From: Pseudomonas fluorescens
GTDB taxonomy: Bacteria > Pseudomonadota > Gammaproteobacteria > Pseudomonadales > Pseudomonadaceae
Direction of reading: 5' to 3'
Assembly: GCF_000968015.1 (NCBI RefSeq)
Contig: NZ_LACH01000045.1
Span: 1-47,524 of the forward strand
Length of the DNA stretch: 47,524 nucleotides
A program made the translations under genes and the position numbers. The notes below the pieces were generated by a model that saw nothing but the letters and a program-made list of their open reading frames with translations, was not told the DNA's origin and ran no database searches. Each line of letters opens with the position of its first letter. Positions within the stretch are counted from its first letter, which is position 1. This document shows positions 15,470-24,909 of the stretch, in pieces.

Positions 15470-16918
15470 TTAGCGCGGGAATGCAGGCGGGTTTACACCG
15501 GCCATGTCTTCCATCACGCGAACCACCTGGCAGCTGTAACCGAATTCGTTGTCGTACCAAACGTACAGAACAACGCGGTTGTCTTGGCTGATGGTTGCTT
15601 CAGCGTCCACCACGCCTGCGTGGCGCGAGCCAACGAAGTCGGTGGAAACCACTTCCTGCGAATTGACGTAGTCGATTTGCTTATGCAGATCGGAGTGCAG
15701 CGCCATGTAGCGCAGGTACTCGTTCATCTCTTCACGGGTGGCGGCTTTCTCAAGGTTCAGGTTGAGAATGGCCATCGACACGTTAGGCGTCGGAACGCGG
15801 ATCGCGTTACCGGTCAGCTTGCCGGCCAGCTCAGGCAAAGCCTTGGCAGCAGCGGTGGCAGCACCGGTCTCGGTGATTACCATGTTCAACGCGGCGCTAC
15901 GGCCACGGCGATCGCCTTTATGGAAGTTGTCGATCAGGTTCTGGTCGTTGGTGTACGAGTGAACCGTTTCAACGTGACCATTGATGATGCCGAACTTGTC
16001 GTTGACGGCTTTGAGCACCGGCACGATGGCGTTGGTGGTGCAGGAAGCCGCGGAAACGATCTTGTCATCAGCGGTGATTTCACCGTGGTTGATGCCGTGA
16101 ACGATGTTCTTCAGTTTGCCTTTGCCAGGCGCGGTCAGAACAACGCGATCGATACCCGGGCAAGCCAAGTGCTGGCCCAGACCGTCGGCGTCACGCCATA
16201 CACCGGTGTTGTCCACCAGCAGCGCGTCTTTGATGCCGTACTGGGTGTAGTCCACTTCAGTCGGGTTTTTCGCGTAGATAACCTGGATCAGGTTGCCGTT
16301 GGCGGTGATGGTGTTATTGGCTTCATCAATGGTGATGGTGCCATTGAACGAACCGTGCACCGAGTCGCGACGCAGCAGGCTGGCACGCTTGACCAGATCG
16401 TTCTCGGCGCCCTTGCGGACAACGATGGCGCGCAGACGCAGGCCGTCGCCACCACCGGTTTTCTCGATCAGGATGCGCGCCAGCAGACGACCGATACGAC
16501 CGAAGCCGTACAGAACAACGTCGGTGCCTTTGCGGGCGGAAACATTTTGCTGACCAACGACGTCAGCCAGTTCTTCACGGACGAACTGCTCGGCGGTGCG
16601 GCCATTGCCTTCAGCCTTGAACTTGACTGCAAGCTTGCCCAGATCTACCGAGGCAGCGCCGAGCTTGAGCTCGCTCATTGCCTTGAGCAGCGGGAATGTT
16701 TCGTGGACGGACAATTCGCTGTCATCGGACTGGCGATGGCGAGCAAAGCGGTGAGCTTTGAGAATCGCGATGACAGACTGGTTGATCAGACTGCGGCCAT
16801 AGATCGAGCTCACCACGTTGTTATTGCGGTAGAGCTGACCGATAAGCGGAATCATCGCTTCTGCGAGTGCTTCACGGTCGATCCATTCACCAAGACACTG
16901 GTCGGGCTTCTGAGTCAC
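15470..16918 (-). CDS. gapB: Glyceraldehyde-3-phosphate dehydrogenase, N-terminally extended (GapB type)
   Basis: A 482-residue GAPDH, about 150 residues longer than the common form. The extra N-terminus (DQCLGEWIDREALAEAMIPL...) is helical and of unknown role. The Rossmann motif VVLYGFGRIGRLLA is near 135-148, catalytic C293 in SAASCTTNAIVP and H320 in ETVHSYTND. Pseudomonads have a separate glycolytic gap gene in the glucose cluster; this paralogue is thought to serve gluconeogenesis. I chose GTG at 16918 because GGAAGG precedes it by 5 bases; the ATG at 16933 has no Shine-Dalgarno but is a possible start (487 residues). Monocistronic, with its own terminator. Confidence 0.93.
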   Translation of the reverse strand: MTQKPDQCLGEWIDREALAEAMIPLIGQLYRNNNVVSSIYGRSLINQSVIAILKAHRFARHRQSDDSELSVHETFPLLKAMSELKLGAASVDLGKLAVKFKAEGNGRTAEQFVREELADVVGQQNVSARKGTDVVLYGFGRIGRLLARILIEKTGGGDGLRLRAIVVRKGAENDLVKRASLLRRDSVHGSFNGTITIDEANNTITANGNLIQVIYAKNPTEVDYTQYGIKDALLVDNTGVWRDADGLGQHLACPGIDRVVLTAPGKGKLKNIVHGINHGEITADDKIVSAASCTTNAIVPVLKAVNDKFGIINGHVETVHSYTNDQNLIDNFHKGDRRGRSAALNMVITETGAATAAAKALPELAGKLTGNAIRVPTPNVSMAILNLNLEKAATREEMNEYLRYMALHSDLHKQIDYVNSQEVVSTDFVGSRHAGVVDAEATISQDNRVVLYVWYDNEFGYSCQVVRVMEDMAGVNPPAFPR

Positions 16919-17296
16919 GGGAACCTTCCACATGTAGGGGCAGAAAAAAGGGGCTACATTATGCCGCTGAGTGCCTCCCGTAGCAATGCGCGCCTGTCGC
17001 GCAGTCAGTAACAAATTCCGCTTCAAAAAAATGACGCACGGCTCAAGCCCAATAAAACCGCGGCCTGCAGCGACGTCATTTTTTGGGAGACAACCCTGTC
17101 TTGTCTGTAACCCTCCGTAACACTAGACCGTTTTGCCACTACATATTCAGCCTTTTTTACTAAAAAACAGGCCGATTTTGTCTTTACCACTACATTTCGC
17201 CCAACCTGCGTAATAGACACAGTCTGCAACTGACAGGCGGCACCCGGGACCGCTACAATTACCGACTTTGTCGCAACGCTTGGAGCTCAACCTTCC
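16919..17296. other. 378-base gapB/mfd divergent intergenic region
   Basis: This region has no convincing gene. It holds an 11-bp inverted repeat, AAAAAATGACG (17026-17036) with CGTCATTTTTT (17074-17084), around a 37-base spacer. The nonamer CCACTACAT also occurs twice as a direct repeat (about 17135 and 17186). The left half presumably contains the gapB promoter and leader, the right end the mfd promoter. The repeats suggest a regulator of gapB or a structured leader, but I cannot name the factor. Confidence 0.6.
17230..17259 (+). promoter_or_regulatory. Candidate sigma-70 promoter of mfd
   Basis: CTGACA (17230-17235), an 18-bp spacer and TACAAT (17254-17259) lie 38 bases before the mfd start. 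Confidence 0.5.
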
Positions 17297-20200
17297 GTGC
17301 CCGTTCTGCGTCTACCGCTTCTCCCTGCCGCGGCAGGTAAACAGCACTGGGGCAACCTGCCCGGTGCCGCCCTGAGCCTGGCCATTGCCGAGGCCGCCAG
17401 CGCTGCCAAGCGCTTCACCCTGCTACTGACCGCCGACAGCCAAAGTGCCGAACGGCTGGAACAGGAGCTGAGTTTCTTCGCCCCGGATTTGCCGGTGCTG
17501 CATTTCCCGGACTGGGAAACCCTGCCCTACGATCTGTTTTCGCCGCACCAGGACATTATTTCCCAGCGAATCTCGGCGTTGTATCGATTGCCGGAGCTGA
17601 GTCATGGCGTTCTGGTCGTGCCGATCACGACGGCCCTGCATCGCCTTGCGCCGACCAAATTCCTGCTCGGCAGCAGCCTGGTGCTGGACATCGGCCAAAA
17701 GCTCGATGTCGAGCAAATGCGCACCCGGCTTGAGGCCAGCGGCTATCGCTACGTCGATACCGTCTACGAGCACGGTGAATTTACCGTCCGCGGCTCCCTG
17801 ATCGACCTGTTCCCGATGGGCAGCAAACTGCCTTTTCGCATCGACCTGTTCGACGACGAAATCGAGACCCTTCGTACCTTCGATCCGGAAAACCAGCGCT
17901 CCATCGACAAGGTTGAAACGGTTCGCCTCCTGCCAGCGAGAGAGTTTCCGCTGCAAAAGGATGCGGTCACCCGCTTCAAGGCGCGCTTCCGTGAGCGCTT
18001 CGATGTCGACTTCCGTCGCTGCCCGATCTTCCAGGACTTGAGCAGCGGGATTACACCGGCCGGTATCGAGTACTACCTGCCGCTGTTCTTCGACGAAACT
18101 TCCACGCTGTTCGATTACCTGCCGCAGGACACGCAAGTGTTTTCCCTGCCCGGCATCGAGCAGGCGGCGGAAAACTTCTGGAACGACGTGCGTAATCGTT
18201 ACGAAGAGCGTCGCGTCGATCCGGCCCGTCCTTTATTGCCGCCGGCTGAACTGTTCTTGCCAGTGGAAGATTGCTTCGCTCGGCTGAAGAACTGGCCGCG
18301 CGTGGTCGCCAGTCAACAGGACGTGGAGACCGGCGTTGGCCGCGAGCGCTTCCCCGCTCGGGAGCTGCCGAACCTGGCCATCGAAGCCAAGGCCACCCAA
18401 CCGTTGGCGGCGCTGGCCGGTTTCCTCGACGAGTTTCCCGGTCGCGTGCTGTTTACCGCCGAGTCGGCGGGCCGTCGCGAAGTGTTACTGGAATTGCTGG
18501 AACGCTTGAAGCTGCGCCCAAAAACCGTCGACAGCTGGCCAGACTTTGTCGCGAGCAAGGAGCGCCTGGCGATCACCATCGCGCCGCTCGACGAAGGCCT
18601 GGTGCTTGATGACCCGGCCCTGGCACTGGTCGCCGAAAGCCCGCTGTTCGGTCAGCGCGTGATGCAGCGCCGTCGCCGCGAGAAACGCGCCGACGCCAAC
18701 AACGATGCCGTGATCAAAAACCTTACCGAGCTGCGCGAAGGCGCACCGGTGGTGCACATCGATCACGGTGTCGGTCGCTATCTCGGGCTGACGATTCTGG
18801 AAATCGATAGTCAGGCTGCCGAATTCCTGACCCTCGAATACGCCGAAAACGCCAAGCTTTACGTGCCGGTGGCCAACTTGCATCTGATCGCCCGTTACAC
18901 CGGCAGCGACGATGCCCTGGCCCCGCTGCACCGCCTGGGCTCCGAGACCTGGCAGAAAGCCAAACGCAAAGCTGCCGAACAAGTACGCGATGTGGCCGCC
19001 GAGTTGCTCGACATCTATGCCCGTCGCGCCGCTCGCGAAGGTTATGCATTCGCCGACCCGAAAGCCGATTACGCAACCTTCAGCGCCGGCTTCCCGTTCG
19101 AAGAAACCCCGGACCAGCAAACCACCATCGATGCCGTGCGCACCGATATGCTCGCGCCGAAACCGATGGACCGACTGGTCTGCGGCGACGTCGGTTTCGG
19201 CAAGACCGAAGTGGCGATGCGCGCAGCGTTCATCGCGGTGCATGGCGGTCGCCAAGTGGCGATTCTGGTGCCGACCACCCTGCTCGCCCAGCAGCATTAC
19301 AACAGCTTCCGCGACCGCTTCGCCGACTGGCCGGTGAGCGTGGAAGTGATGAGCCGCTTCAAATCGACCAAAGAAGTAAACGCCGCGGTTGCGGATCTGG
19401 CCGAAGGCAAGATCGACATCGTCATCGGCACGCACAAGTTGCTGTCCGACGATGTAAAAATCAAAAACCTGGGGCTGGTGATCATCGACGAAGAGCACCG
19501 TTTCGGTGTCCGTCAGAAGGAACAGCTCAAGGCCTTGCGCAGTGAAGTCGACATCCTCACCCTGACCGCCACGCCGATTCCGCGCACGCTGAACATGGCG
19601 GTGTCGGGCATGCGCGACCTGTCGATCATCGCCACGCCGCCGGCGCGTCGCCTGTCGGTACGGACTTTCGTCATGGAGCAGAACAAGAGCACGGTCAAAG
19701 AGGCCTTGCTCCGTGAGCTGTTGCGTGGTGGTCAGGTCTATTACCTGCACAACGACGTGAAGACCATCGAGAAATGCGCCGCCGACCTCGCTGAACTGGT
19801 GCCGGAAGCACGGATCGGCATCGGCCACGGTCAGATGCGCGAACGCGATCTCGAACAAGTGATGAGCGACTTCTACCACAAGCGCTTCAACGTGCTGATC
19901 GCCTCGACCATCATCGAGACCGGCATTGACGTGCCGAGCGCCAACACCATCATCATCGAGCGTGCCGACAAGTTCGGCCTGGCGCAGCTGCACCAGTTGC
20001 GCGGCCGGGTCGGACGCAGTCACCACCAGGCTTACGCTTATTTGCTGACGCCGCCGCGCCAGCAAATCACGCCTGACGCCGAAAAGCGTCTGGAAGCGAT
20101 CGCCAATACACAGGACCTCGGCGCGGGCTTCGTGCTTGCCACCAACGACCTGGAAATCCGTGGCGCCGGCGAATTGCTCGGCGACGGGCAGAGTGGACAG

Positions 20201-20746
20201 ATCCAGGCCGTCGGTTTCACGCTGTACATGGAAATGCTCGAGCGCGCGGTGAAGTCGATCCGCAAGGGCGAACAACCGAACCTCGATCAACCGCTCGGCG
20301 GTGGTCCGGAAGTCAATCTGCGAGTACCAGCGTTGATTCCCGAGGACTATCTGCCGGACGTGCATGCCCGACTGATTCTCTACAAACGCATTGCCTCGGC
20401 CACCGACGAGGAAGGCCTCAAGGACTTGCAGGTGGAGATGATCGATCGTTTCGGGCTGTTGCCGGAACCGACCAAGAACCTGATGCGCATTACCGCGCTG
20501 AAATTGCAGGCCGAACTACTGGGCATCAAGAAAGTCGACGGCGGCCCGCAAGGTGGCCGAATCGAGTTCGCGACGCAGACCCCGGTCGACCCGCTGACGC
20601 TGATCAAGCTGATCCAGAGCCAGCCCAAACGCTACAAATTTGAAGGCGCCACGATGTTTAAATTCCAGGTGCCGATGGAGCGCCCGGAAGAGCGCTTTAA
20701 TACTGTAGAGGCGCTGTTTGAGCACCTCATTCCGAAAACTGCTTGA
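17297..20746 (+). CDS. mfd: Transcription-repair coupling factor Mfd
   Basis: A 1149-residue protein, the usual Mfd length. It removes RNA polymerase stalled at lesions and recruits UvrA. Domains in order: UvrB-like N-terminus (about 1-340), RNA-polymerase-interacting CarD-like domain (about 475-560, APVVHIDHGVGRYLGL), SF2 translocase with Walker A GDVGFGKTE (K636), DEEH box IIDEEHRFGVRQ, TATPIPRT motif III, the TRG-type region and motif VI QLRGRVGRS, and a C-terminal TRCF domain (about 1000-1149). It starts at GTG 17297; GGAG lies about 12 bases upstream, so initiation may be modest. It is the first gene of a probable three-gene run with csiV and the SNF2 gene. Confidence 0.98.
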   Translation: MPVLRLPLLPAAAGKQHWGNLPGAALSLAIAEAASAAKRFTLLLTADSQSAERLEQELSFFAPDLPVLHFPDWETLPYDLFSPHQDIISQRISALYRLPELSHGVLVVPITTALHRLAPTKFLLGSSLVLDIGQKLDVEQMRTRLEASGYRYVDTVYEHGEFTVRGSLIDLFPMGSKLPFRIDLFDDEIETLRTFDPENQRSIDKVETVRLLPAREFPLQKDAVTRFKARFRERFDVDFRRCPIFQDLSSGITPAGIEYYLPLFFDETSTLFDYLPQDTQVFSLPGIEQAAENFWNDVRNRYEERRVDPARPLLPPAELFLPVEDCFARLKNWPRVVASQQDVETGVGRERFPARELPNLAIEAKATQPLAALAGFLDEFPGRVLFTAESAGRREVLLELLERLKLRPKTVDSWPDFVASKERLAITIAPLDEGLVLDDPALALVAESPLFGQRVMQRRRREKRADANNDAVIKNLTELREGAPVVHIDHGVGRYLGLTILEIDSQAAEFLTLEYAENAKLYVPVANLHLIARYTGSDDALAPLHRLGSETWQKAKRKAAEQVRDVAAELLDIYARRAAREGYAFADPKADYATFSAGFPFEETPDQQTTIDAVRTDMLAPKPMDRLVCGDVGFGKTEVAMRAAFIAVHGGRQVAILVPTTLLAQQHYNSFRDRFADWPVSVEVMSRFKSTKEVNAAVADLAEGKIDIVIGTHKLLSDDVKIKNLGLVIIDEEHRFGVRQKEQLKALRSEVDILTLTATPIPRTLNMAVSGMRDLSIIATPPARRLSVRTFVMEQNKSTVKEALLRELLRGGQVYYLHNDVKTIEKCAADLAELVPEARIGIGHGQMRERDLEQVMSDFYHKRFNVLIASTIIETGIDVPSANTIIIERADKFGLAQLHQLRGRVGRSHHQAYAYLLTPPRQQITPDAEKRLEAIANTQDLGAGFVLATNDLEIRGAGELLGDGQSGQIQAVGFTLYMEMLERAVKSIRKGEQPNLDQPLGGGPEVNLRVPALIPEDYLPDVHARLILYKRIASATDEEGLKDLQVEMIDRFGLLPEPTKNLMRITALKLQAELLGIKKVDGGPQGGRIEFATQTPVDPLTLIKLIQSQPKRYKFEGATMFKFQVPMERPEERFNTVEALFEHLIPKTA

Positions 20747-20756
20747 AGGACGCCGC

Positions 20757-21335
20757 ATGCGCCTGTTTCGCTTTCTGACCTTGTTGCCAATGTTAATAAC
20801 AGCACTGGTCACCCCGACGGCATTTGCCGATGACTTGTATCAGATTGAAATGATTCTGGTCCGCCAAAACGCCGTGCCCGCCATCGTCAGCCGCGCCGCG
20901 CCGGAAGACTGGGCGGCCGGTGCTCAACCCATCAGCCCCGACAGCCTGCGCACACCGAGCCTCAATGGTGAAGTGGAAAAACTCACCGCCAGCAATGAAT
21001 ACACGGTGTTGCTGCACAAGGCCTGGCAACAGAACCTTGGCGAAGAAGCCAGCAAAGTTGCGATCAGCGATGGCAAAGAACAGTTCGGCCAGTTCCCGAT
21101 CGAGGGCACGCTGAGCATGAAACTGGGACGGTTCACCGATGTGGATGCAGACTTCTGGGTCAACCAGATCGACGCCAACGGCATGGTCACCGCCAGCGAA
21201 CGTATGAAGCAGGAAAGCCACACCAAGAACGGCCAGCTGAACTTCCTCGACAATGGCCACCTCGGCCTGCTGATCAAGATCACCTCGCTGACTGCCCCTG
21301 CGCCTCGGCCAGTCCCCGATGAAATTCCGGACTGA
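20757..21335 (+). CDS. csiV: CsiV family periplasmic protein
   Basis: A 192-residue exported protein. A signal peptide (1-24, ending AFA) is followed by DDLYQIEMILVRQ, the typical opening of the CsiV family, and conserved YTVLLHKAWQQ and GTLSMKLGRFTDVDADFW. In Vibrio cholerae, CsiV is needed with LpoA for the activity of the cell-wall synthase PBP1a; in Pseudomonas the role is not settled. The ATG at 20757 has GAAGGA 6 bases upstream; it lies 10 bases after mfd and 10 bases before the next gene, so it is surely in the same transcript. There are no cysteines in the mature part and no lipobox. Confidence 0.85.
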   Translation: MRLFRFLTLLPMLITALVTPTAFADDLYQIEMILVRQNAVPAIVSRAAPEDWAAGAQPISPDSLRTPSLNGEVEKLTASNEYTVLLHKAWQQNLGEEASKVAISDGKEQFGQFPIEGTLSMKLGRFTDVDADFWVNQIDANGMVTASERMKQESHTKNGQLNFLDNGHLGLLIKITSLTAPAPRPVPDEIPD

Positions 21336-21345
21336 TTGAGTCCTT

Positions 21346-24036
21346 ATGTCAGCGACCCTGAGCAAACCCCTGGCACCTTCCTGGGTCAGCCGATTCAAGG
21401 AACAGAGCCTGGAGCGTGGCCGTCGCTACGCTTTGGAGAACCGCGTCAGGATCGTCGAGGCCGGCGACGCCACGATCATTGCCGCCTGCGAGGGCTCTGG
21501 CGGTAACGTTTACCGTCAGACCATTCGCCTGCGCGAGTCAGCCAAAGCCACGTTGTTGATGATCGATGCCACCTGCACCTGCCCGGTCCACAGCAACTGC
21601 AAGCATTGCGCGGCGGTACTGCTGAAAGTGCAGGAAACCCTGGCCTACCCCGCCGCTGCGCAAGACGCTGAGCTACTCGAGAAACTTCAAGCCGTACTGG
21701 AAAACCGAAGCCCTAAGGCGCCACCGCAAGTGCTGGTGGATAACGTGCAACCGGTGCCGCGCTTGTGGCTGGCGAGCATCGAGTTCAGCGCCTTCGAACC
21801 GCGCAATGGAAAGATGCAGCGTTATATTCAGCATCGCGCTGCGTTGTCTTTCAGCTATCTGGATGAATACGTTTCCGGGCAGAAGAACGCCGACATTCTG
21901 ATTCGTCAGGAAACCCAGACACTTCGGATAAAACGTCACCCGGAAGTCGAACAGACCTACAGGGAGCAATTGCGAATACTCGGCTTCAAAATTGCCACCC
22001 GGCAAAGCAAGGCCTTGCCGGAAAGTGCCGGCGAACTTTTCGAGATGGTCAACGACAGCGCCTGGCTGACCTTCACCCTCAATGAACTGCCGAAGCTGCG
22101 CACCCAAGGCTGGGAGTTGCAGATCGACGAAGACTTCGGTTTCGACCTGACTGCCGTGGACGATTGGTACGCCACCGTCGAACAGGCCCCGGAGCGCGAC
22201 TGGTTCGATCTGGAGCTGGGAATCATCGTCAACGGCGAGCGGCTGAGTCTGCTGCCGATCCTGTTGAACCTGATGCGTTCTCACACCGAGATCCTCAACC
22301 CGGAACGACTGGCCCGACGTCGCGATGACGAGTTGATCCTGGTGAACATCCCCAATCGCCCGAACTCCGAGTACGGCCCGTTGCAGGTCGCCCTGCCCTT
22401 CGGCCGATTGAAACCGGTGTTGGCGACCCTCGGCGAGTTCTACCTGCAAGGGCCCGGCGAAACGACGCTGCGCCTGAGCAAAGCCGATGCCACGCGACTG
22501 AATCCGCTGGAAGACCTGCCGCTGCTCTGGGAAGGCGGCGAGCAAATTCGCACCTTTGCCCAGCGGCTGCGGGACATCAAGGACTTCACCGCGACCGCAC
22601 CGGAAGGCTTGAACGCGACCTTGCGCCCCTATCAGCTGGAAGGCTTGAGCTGGATGCAGTCGTTGCGGCAACTGGAAGTCGGCGGGATACTCGCGGACGA
22701 CATGGGTCTGGGTAAAACCCTACAGACCCTGGCGCACATTCTCAGTGAGAAGAACGCCGGACGCCTCGATCGGCCGTGCATGGTGGTGATGCCCACCAGC
22801 CTGATCCCCAACTGGCTGGATGAAGCGGCGCACTTCACGCCGCAACTCAAAGTGCTGGCGCTGTACGGTGCCAGTCGCAAAAAGCATTTTGACACGCTGG
22901 CCGATTACGACCTGATCCTGACCACCTATGCGCTGCTGCCCAAGGACGTTGAACGTCTCGCCGCGCAGCCTTTGCACGTGTTGGTTCTGGACGAGGCGCA
23001 ATACATCAAGAACCCCAATAGCAAGGCCGCCCAAGCTGCCCGCGAGTTGAATGCCCGCCAGCGCCTGTGCCTGAGCGGCACGCCGTTGGAAAACCACTTG
23101 GGCGAGCTGTGGTCGCTGTTTCATTTCCTGCTGCCCGGCTGGCTGGGTGACGTGAAAAGCTTCAATCGCGATTACCGCGTGCCGATCGAAAAGCGCGCCA
23201 GCGAAGTGCGACTTCAGCACCTCAACGGCCGGATAAAACCGTTCCTGCTGCGTCGAACCAAGGAACAAGTGGCGACCGAGTTGCCGCCGAAAACCGAAAT
23301 CATCCATTGGGTCGAGCTCAACGAAGCCCAGCGCGACGTGTACGAAACCATGCGCCTGGCGATGGACAAGAAAGTCCGCGACGAGATCACCCGCAAGGGC
23401 GTGGCGCGTAGCCAGATCATCATTCTTGAGGCGCTACTGAAGCTGCGTCAGGTGTGCTGCGATTTGCGCCTGGTCAACGATGCCACCCTGCCCACTCGCG
23501 GCAGCACGTCGGGCAAGCTCGACAGCCTGATGGAAATGCTTGAGGAATTGTTCGATGAAGGTCGGCGGATTCTGCTGTTCTCGCAGTTCACCTCAATGCT
23601 GTCGCTGATTGAAGATGAGCTGAAAAAACGCGGAGTCGATTATGCGTTGCTGACCGGGCAGACCCGCGACCGGCGTGCCCCGGTCAAAGACTTCCAGAGC
23701 GGCAAGCGTCAGATCTTTCTGATCAGCCTGAAGGCGGGTGGCGTCGGCCTGAACCTGACCGAAGCCGACACGGTGATTCACTATGATCCGTGGTGGAATC
23801 CGGCGACGGAAAATCAGGCGACTGACCGGGCGTATCGCATCGGTCAGGAAAAGCCGGTGTTCGTCTACAAGATGATTGCCAGGGGCACCGTGGAAGAGAA
23901 GATTCAGCATCTGCAGAAGGAAAAATCCGACTTGGCGGCTGGCGTGCTGGATGGACGCAAGACCGGGGACTGGAAGTTGCAGAGTGATGATATTGAAGCG
24001 TTGTTTGCGCCGCTGCCGGACAAGTTCGAAAAATAG
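21346..24036 (+). CDS. SNF2-family helicase/ATPase with SWIM zinc finger
   Basis: An 896-residue protein. Residues about 50-100 hold a SWIM finger (CTCPVHSNCKHCAAVLL, the CxC...CxH pattern); a middle region without recognised domains runs to about 420. Then comes the SNF2 ATPase core: LADDMGLGKTLQTL (Walker A), VLDEAQYIKNP (DEAQ box), LSGTPLENHLGELWSL, and the helicase C half with LLFSQFTSML, SLKAGGVGLNLTEAD and QATDRAYRIGQ. Bacterial members of this class are related to RapA/HepA and are thought to move along double-stranded nucleic acid; this one has no assigned role. The Shine-Dalgarno is weak, so translation may depend on csiV upstream. A REP pair follows. Confidence 0.92.
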   Translation: MSATLSKPLAPSWVSRFKEQSLERGRRYALENRVRIVEAGDATIIAACEGSGGNVYRQTIRLRESAKATLLMIDATCTCPVHSNCKHCAAVLLKVQETLAYPAAAQDAELLEKLQAVLENRSPKAPPQVLVDNVQPVPRLWLASIEFSAFEPRNGKMQRYIQHRAALSFSYLDEYVSGQKNADILIRQETQTLRIKRHPEVEQTYREQLRILGFKIATRQSKALPESAGELFEMVNDSAWLTFTLNELPKLRTQGWELQIDEDFGFDLTAVDDWYATVEQAPERDWFDLELGIIVNGERLSLLPILLNLMRSHTEILNPERLARRRDDELILVNIPNRPNSEYGPLQVALPFGRLKPVLATLGEFYLQGPGETTLRLSKADATRLNPLEDLPLLWEGGEQIRTFAQRLRDIKDFTATAPEGLNATLRPYQLEGLSWMQSLRQLEVGGILADDMGLGKTLQTLAHILSEKNAGRLDRPCMVVMPTSLIPNWLDEAAHFTPQLKVLALYGASRKKHFDTLADYDLILTTYALLPKDVERLAAQPLHVLVLDEAQYIKNPNSKAAQAARELNARQRLCLSGTPLENHLGELWSLFHFLLPGWLGDVKSFNRDYRVPIEKRASEVRLQHLNGRIKPFLLRRTKEQVATELPPKTEIIHWVELNEAQRDVYETMRLAMDKKVRDEITRKGVARSQIIILEALLKLRQVCCDLRLVNDATLPTRGSTSGKLDSLMEMLEELFDEGRRILLFSQFTSMLSLIEDELKKRGVDYALLTGQTRDRRAPVKDFQSGKRQIFLISLKAGGVGLNLTEADTVIHYDPWWNPATENQATDRAYRIGQEKPVFVYKMIARGTVEEKIQHLQKEKSDLAAGVLDGRKTGDWKLQSDDIEALFAPLPDKFEK

Positions 24037-24055
24037 CGGTGATTTTTCAAATCGT

Positions 24056-24134
24056 CATCGTCGGAACGCCGCCCGGAGCAAGCTCGCCCCCACAGGTACA
24101 GCGATACCCCTGTGGGAGTGAGCTTGCTCGCGAT
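24056..24134. repeat. REP pair between convergent genes
   Basis: The left copy has the CATCGTCGGAACGCCGCCCG tail and a slightly diverged core (CTCGCCCCCAC); the right copy reads GTGGGAGTGAGCTTGCTCGC with a GCGAT tail. It separates the SNF2 gene from the methylthioinosine phosphorylase gene. Confidence 0.9.
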
Positions 24135-24159
24135 GGGGTCAACTCGGTGTGATAACTGC

Positions 24160-24897
24160 TCAGCCTTTAAGCACCCGAGCCAACGTCGATTTCACCTTAC
24201 CCATTCCGTCATGCAGCGCTTGCTCGATCTCGGCCATGGTAATCACTGCCGTCGACTTGCCCGCTGCCGGGTTTACTACCAGCGCCAGACAGGCGTAATC
24301 CAGTTCCAGCTCGCGAGCCAATGCCGCTTCCGGCATCCCGGTCATACCCACGATGTCGCATCCATCGCGCTCCAGTCTGGCGATTTCAGCGGCAGTTTCC
24401 AGACGTGGTCCTTGAGTGCAGGCGTACACGCCTTGGCTGCTGTAGTCGACACCTTCGGCCGCCAGCGCCGCGATCAACTGCTGACGCAGTGGCTCGCTGT
24501 AGGGATAGCTGAAGTCGATGTGTGTGACCTGCTGCAGATCATCGGCGAAATAGGTGTGTTCGCGACCACTGGTGTAGTCGATCAGCTGATGCGGCACGCA
24601 CAAATGTCCAGTCCCCATCGAGGAATGAATCCCACCCACGGCGTTAACCGCGAGAATCGCTTCGGCGCCAGCCTGTTTCAGCGCCCAGAGGTTGGCGCGG
24701 TAGTTCACCTGATGCGGCGGAAAACGGTGAGGATGACCGTGACGCGCAAGAAACAGCACTTCCTTGCCGGCGTACTCGCCAATCTGCACTTCAGCCGAAG
24801 GCGCGCCGTACGGCGTGTCCACCGCCAGTGACTGACGAATACTCAGGCCTTCGAGTTGAGTCAGGCCGGTTCCACCGATAATCGCGTAAACCGTCAT
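24160..24897 (-). CDS. S-methyl-5'-thioinosine phosphorylase
   Basis: A 245-residue member of the PNP/MTAP family. Visible motifs are IIGGTGLTQL with phosphate-binding residues, FLARHGHPHRFPPHQVNYRANLW, TQGPRLETAAEI and GMTGMPEAALARE (about 184-196). The purine-binding position is Asn209 (VVNPAAGKS) instead of the Asp seen in adenine-type enzymes, which fits a 6-oxopurine substrate. P. aeruginosa is known to deaminate methylthioadenosine first and then phosphorolyse methylthioinosine; this gene matches that enzyme. It lies 12 bases downstream of nagZ in one operon. General MTA phosphorylase remains the alternative. Confidence 0.88.
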   Translation of the reverse strand: MTVYAIIGGTGLTQLEGLSIRQSLAVDTPYGAPSAEVQIGEYAGKEVLFLARHGHPHRFPPHQVNYRANLWALKQAGAEAILAVNAVGGIHSSMGTGHLCVPHQLIDYTSGREHTYFADDLQQVTHIDFSYPYSEPLRQQLIAALAAEGVDYSSQGVYACTQGPRLETAAEIARLERDGCDIVGMTGMPEAALARELELDYACLALVVNPAAGKSTAVITMAEIEQALHDGMGKVKSTLARVLKG

Positions 24898-24909
24898 AAC
24901 GAACAGTCC

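Noticed and set aside
17023..17229. Small minus-strand frame upstream of gapB
   Set aside because: No Shine-Dalgarno, biased composition unlike coding sequence, and it covers the inverted-repeat region.
18485..20365. Long open frame antisense to mfd
   Set aside because: It lies fully inside a certain essential-type gene, has no Shine-Dalgarno or known domain, and is the expected effect of high-GC third codon positions.
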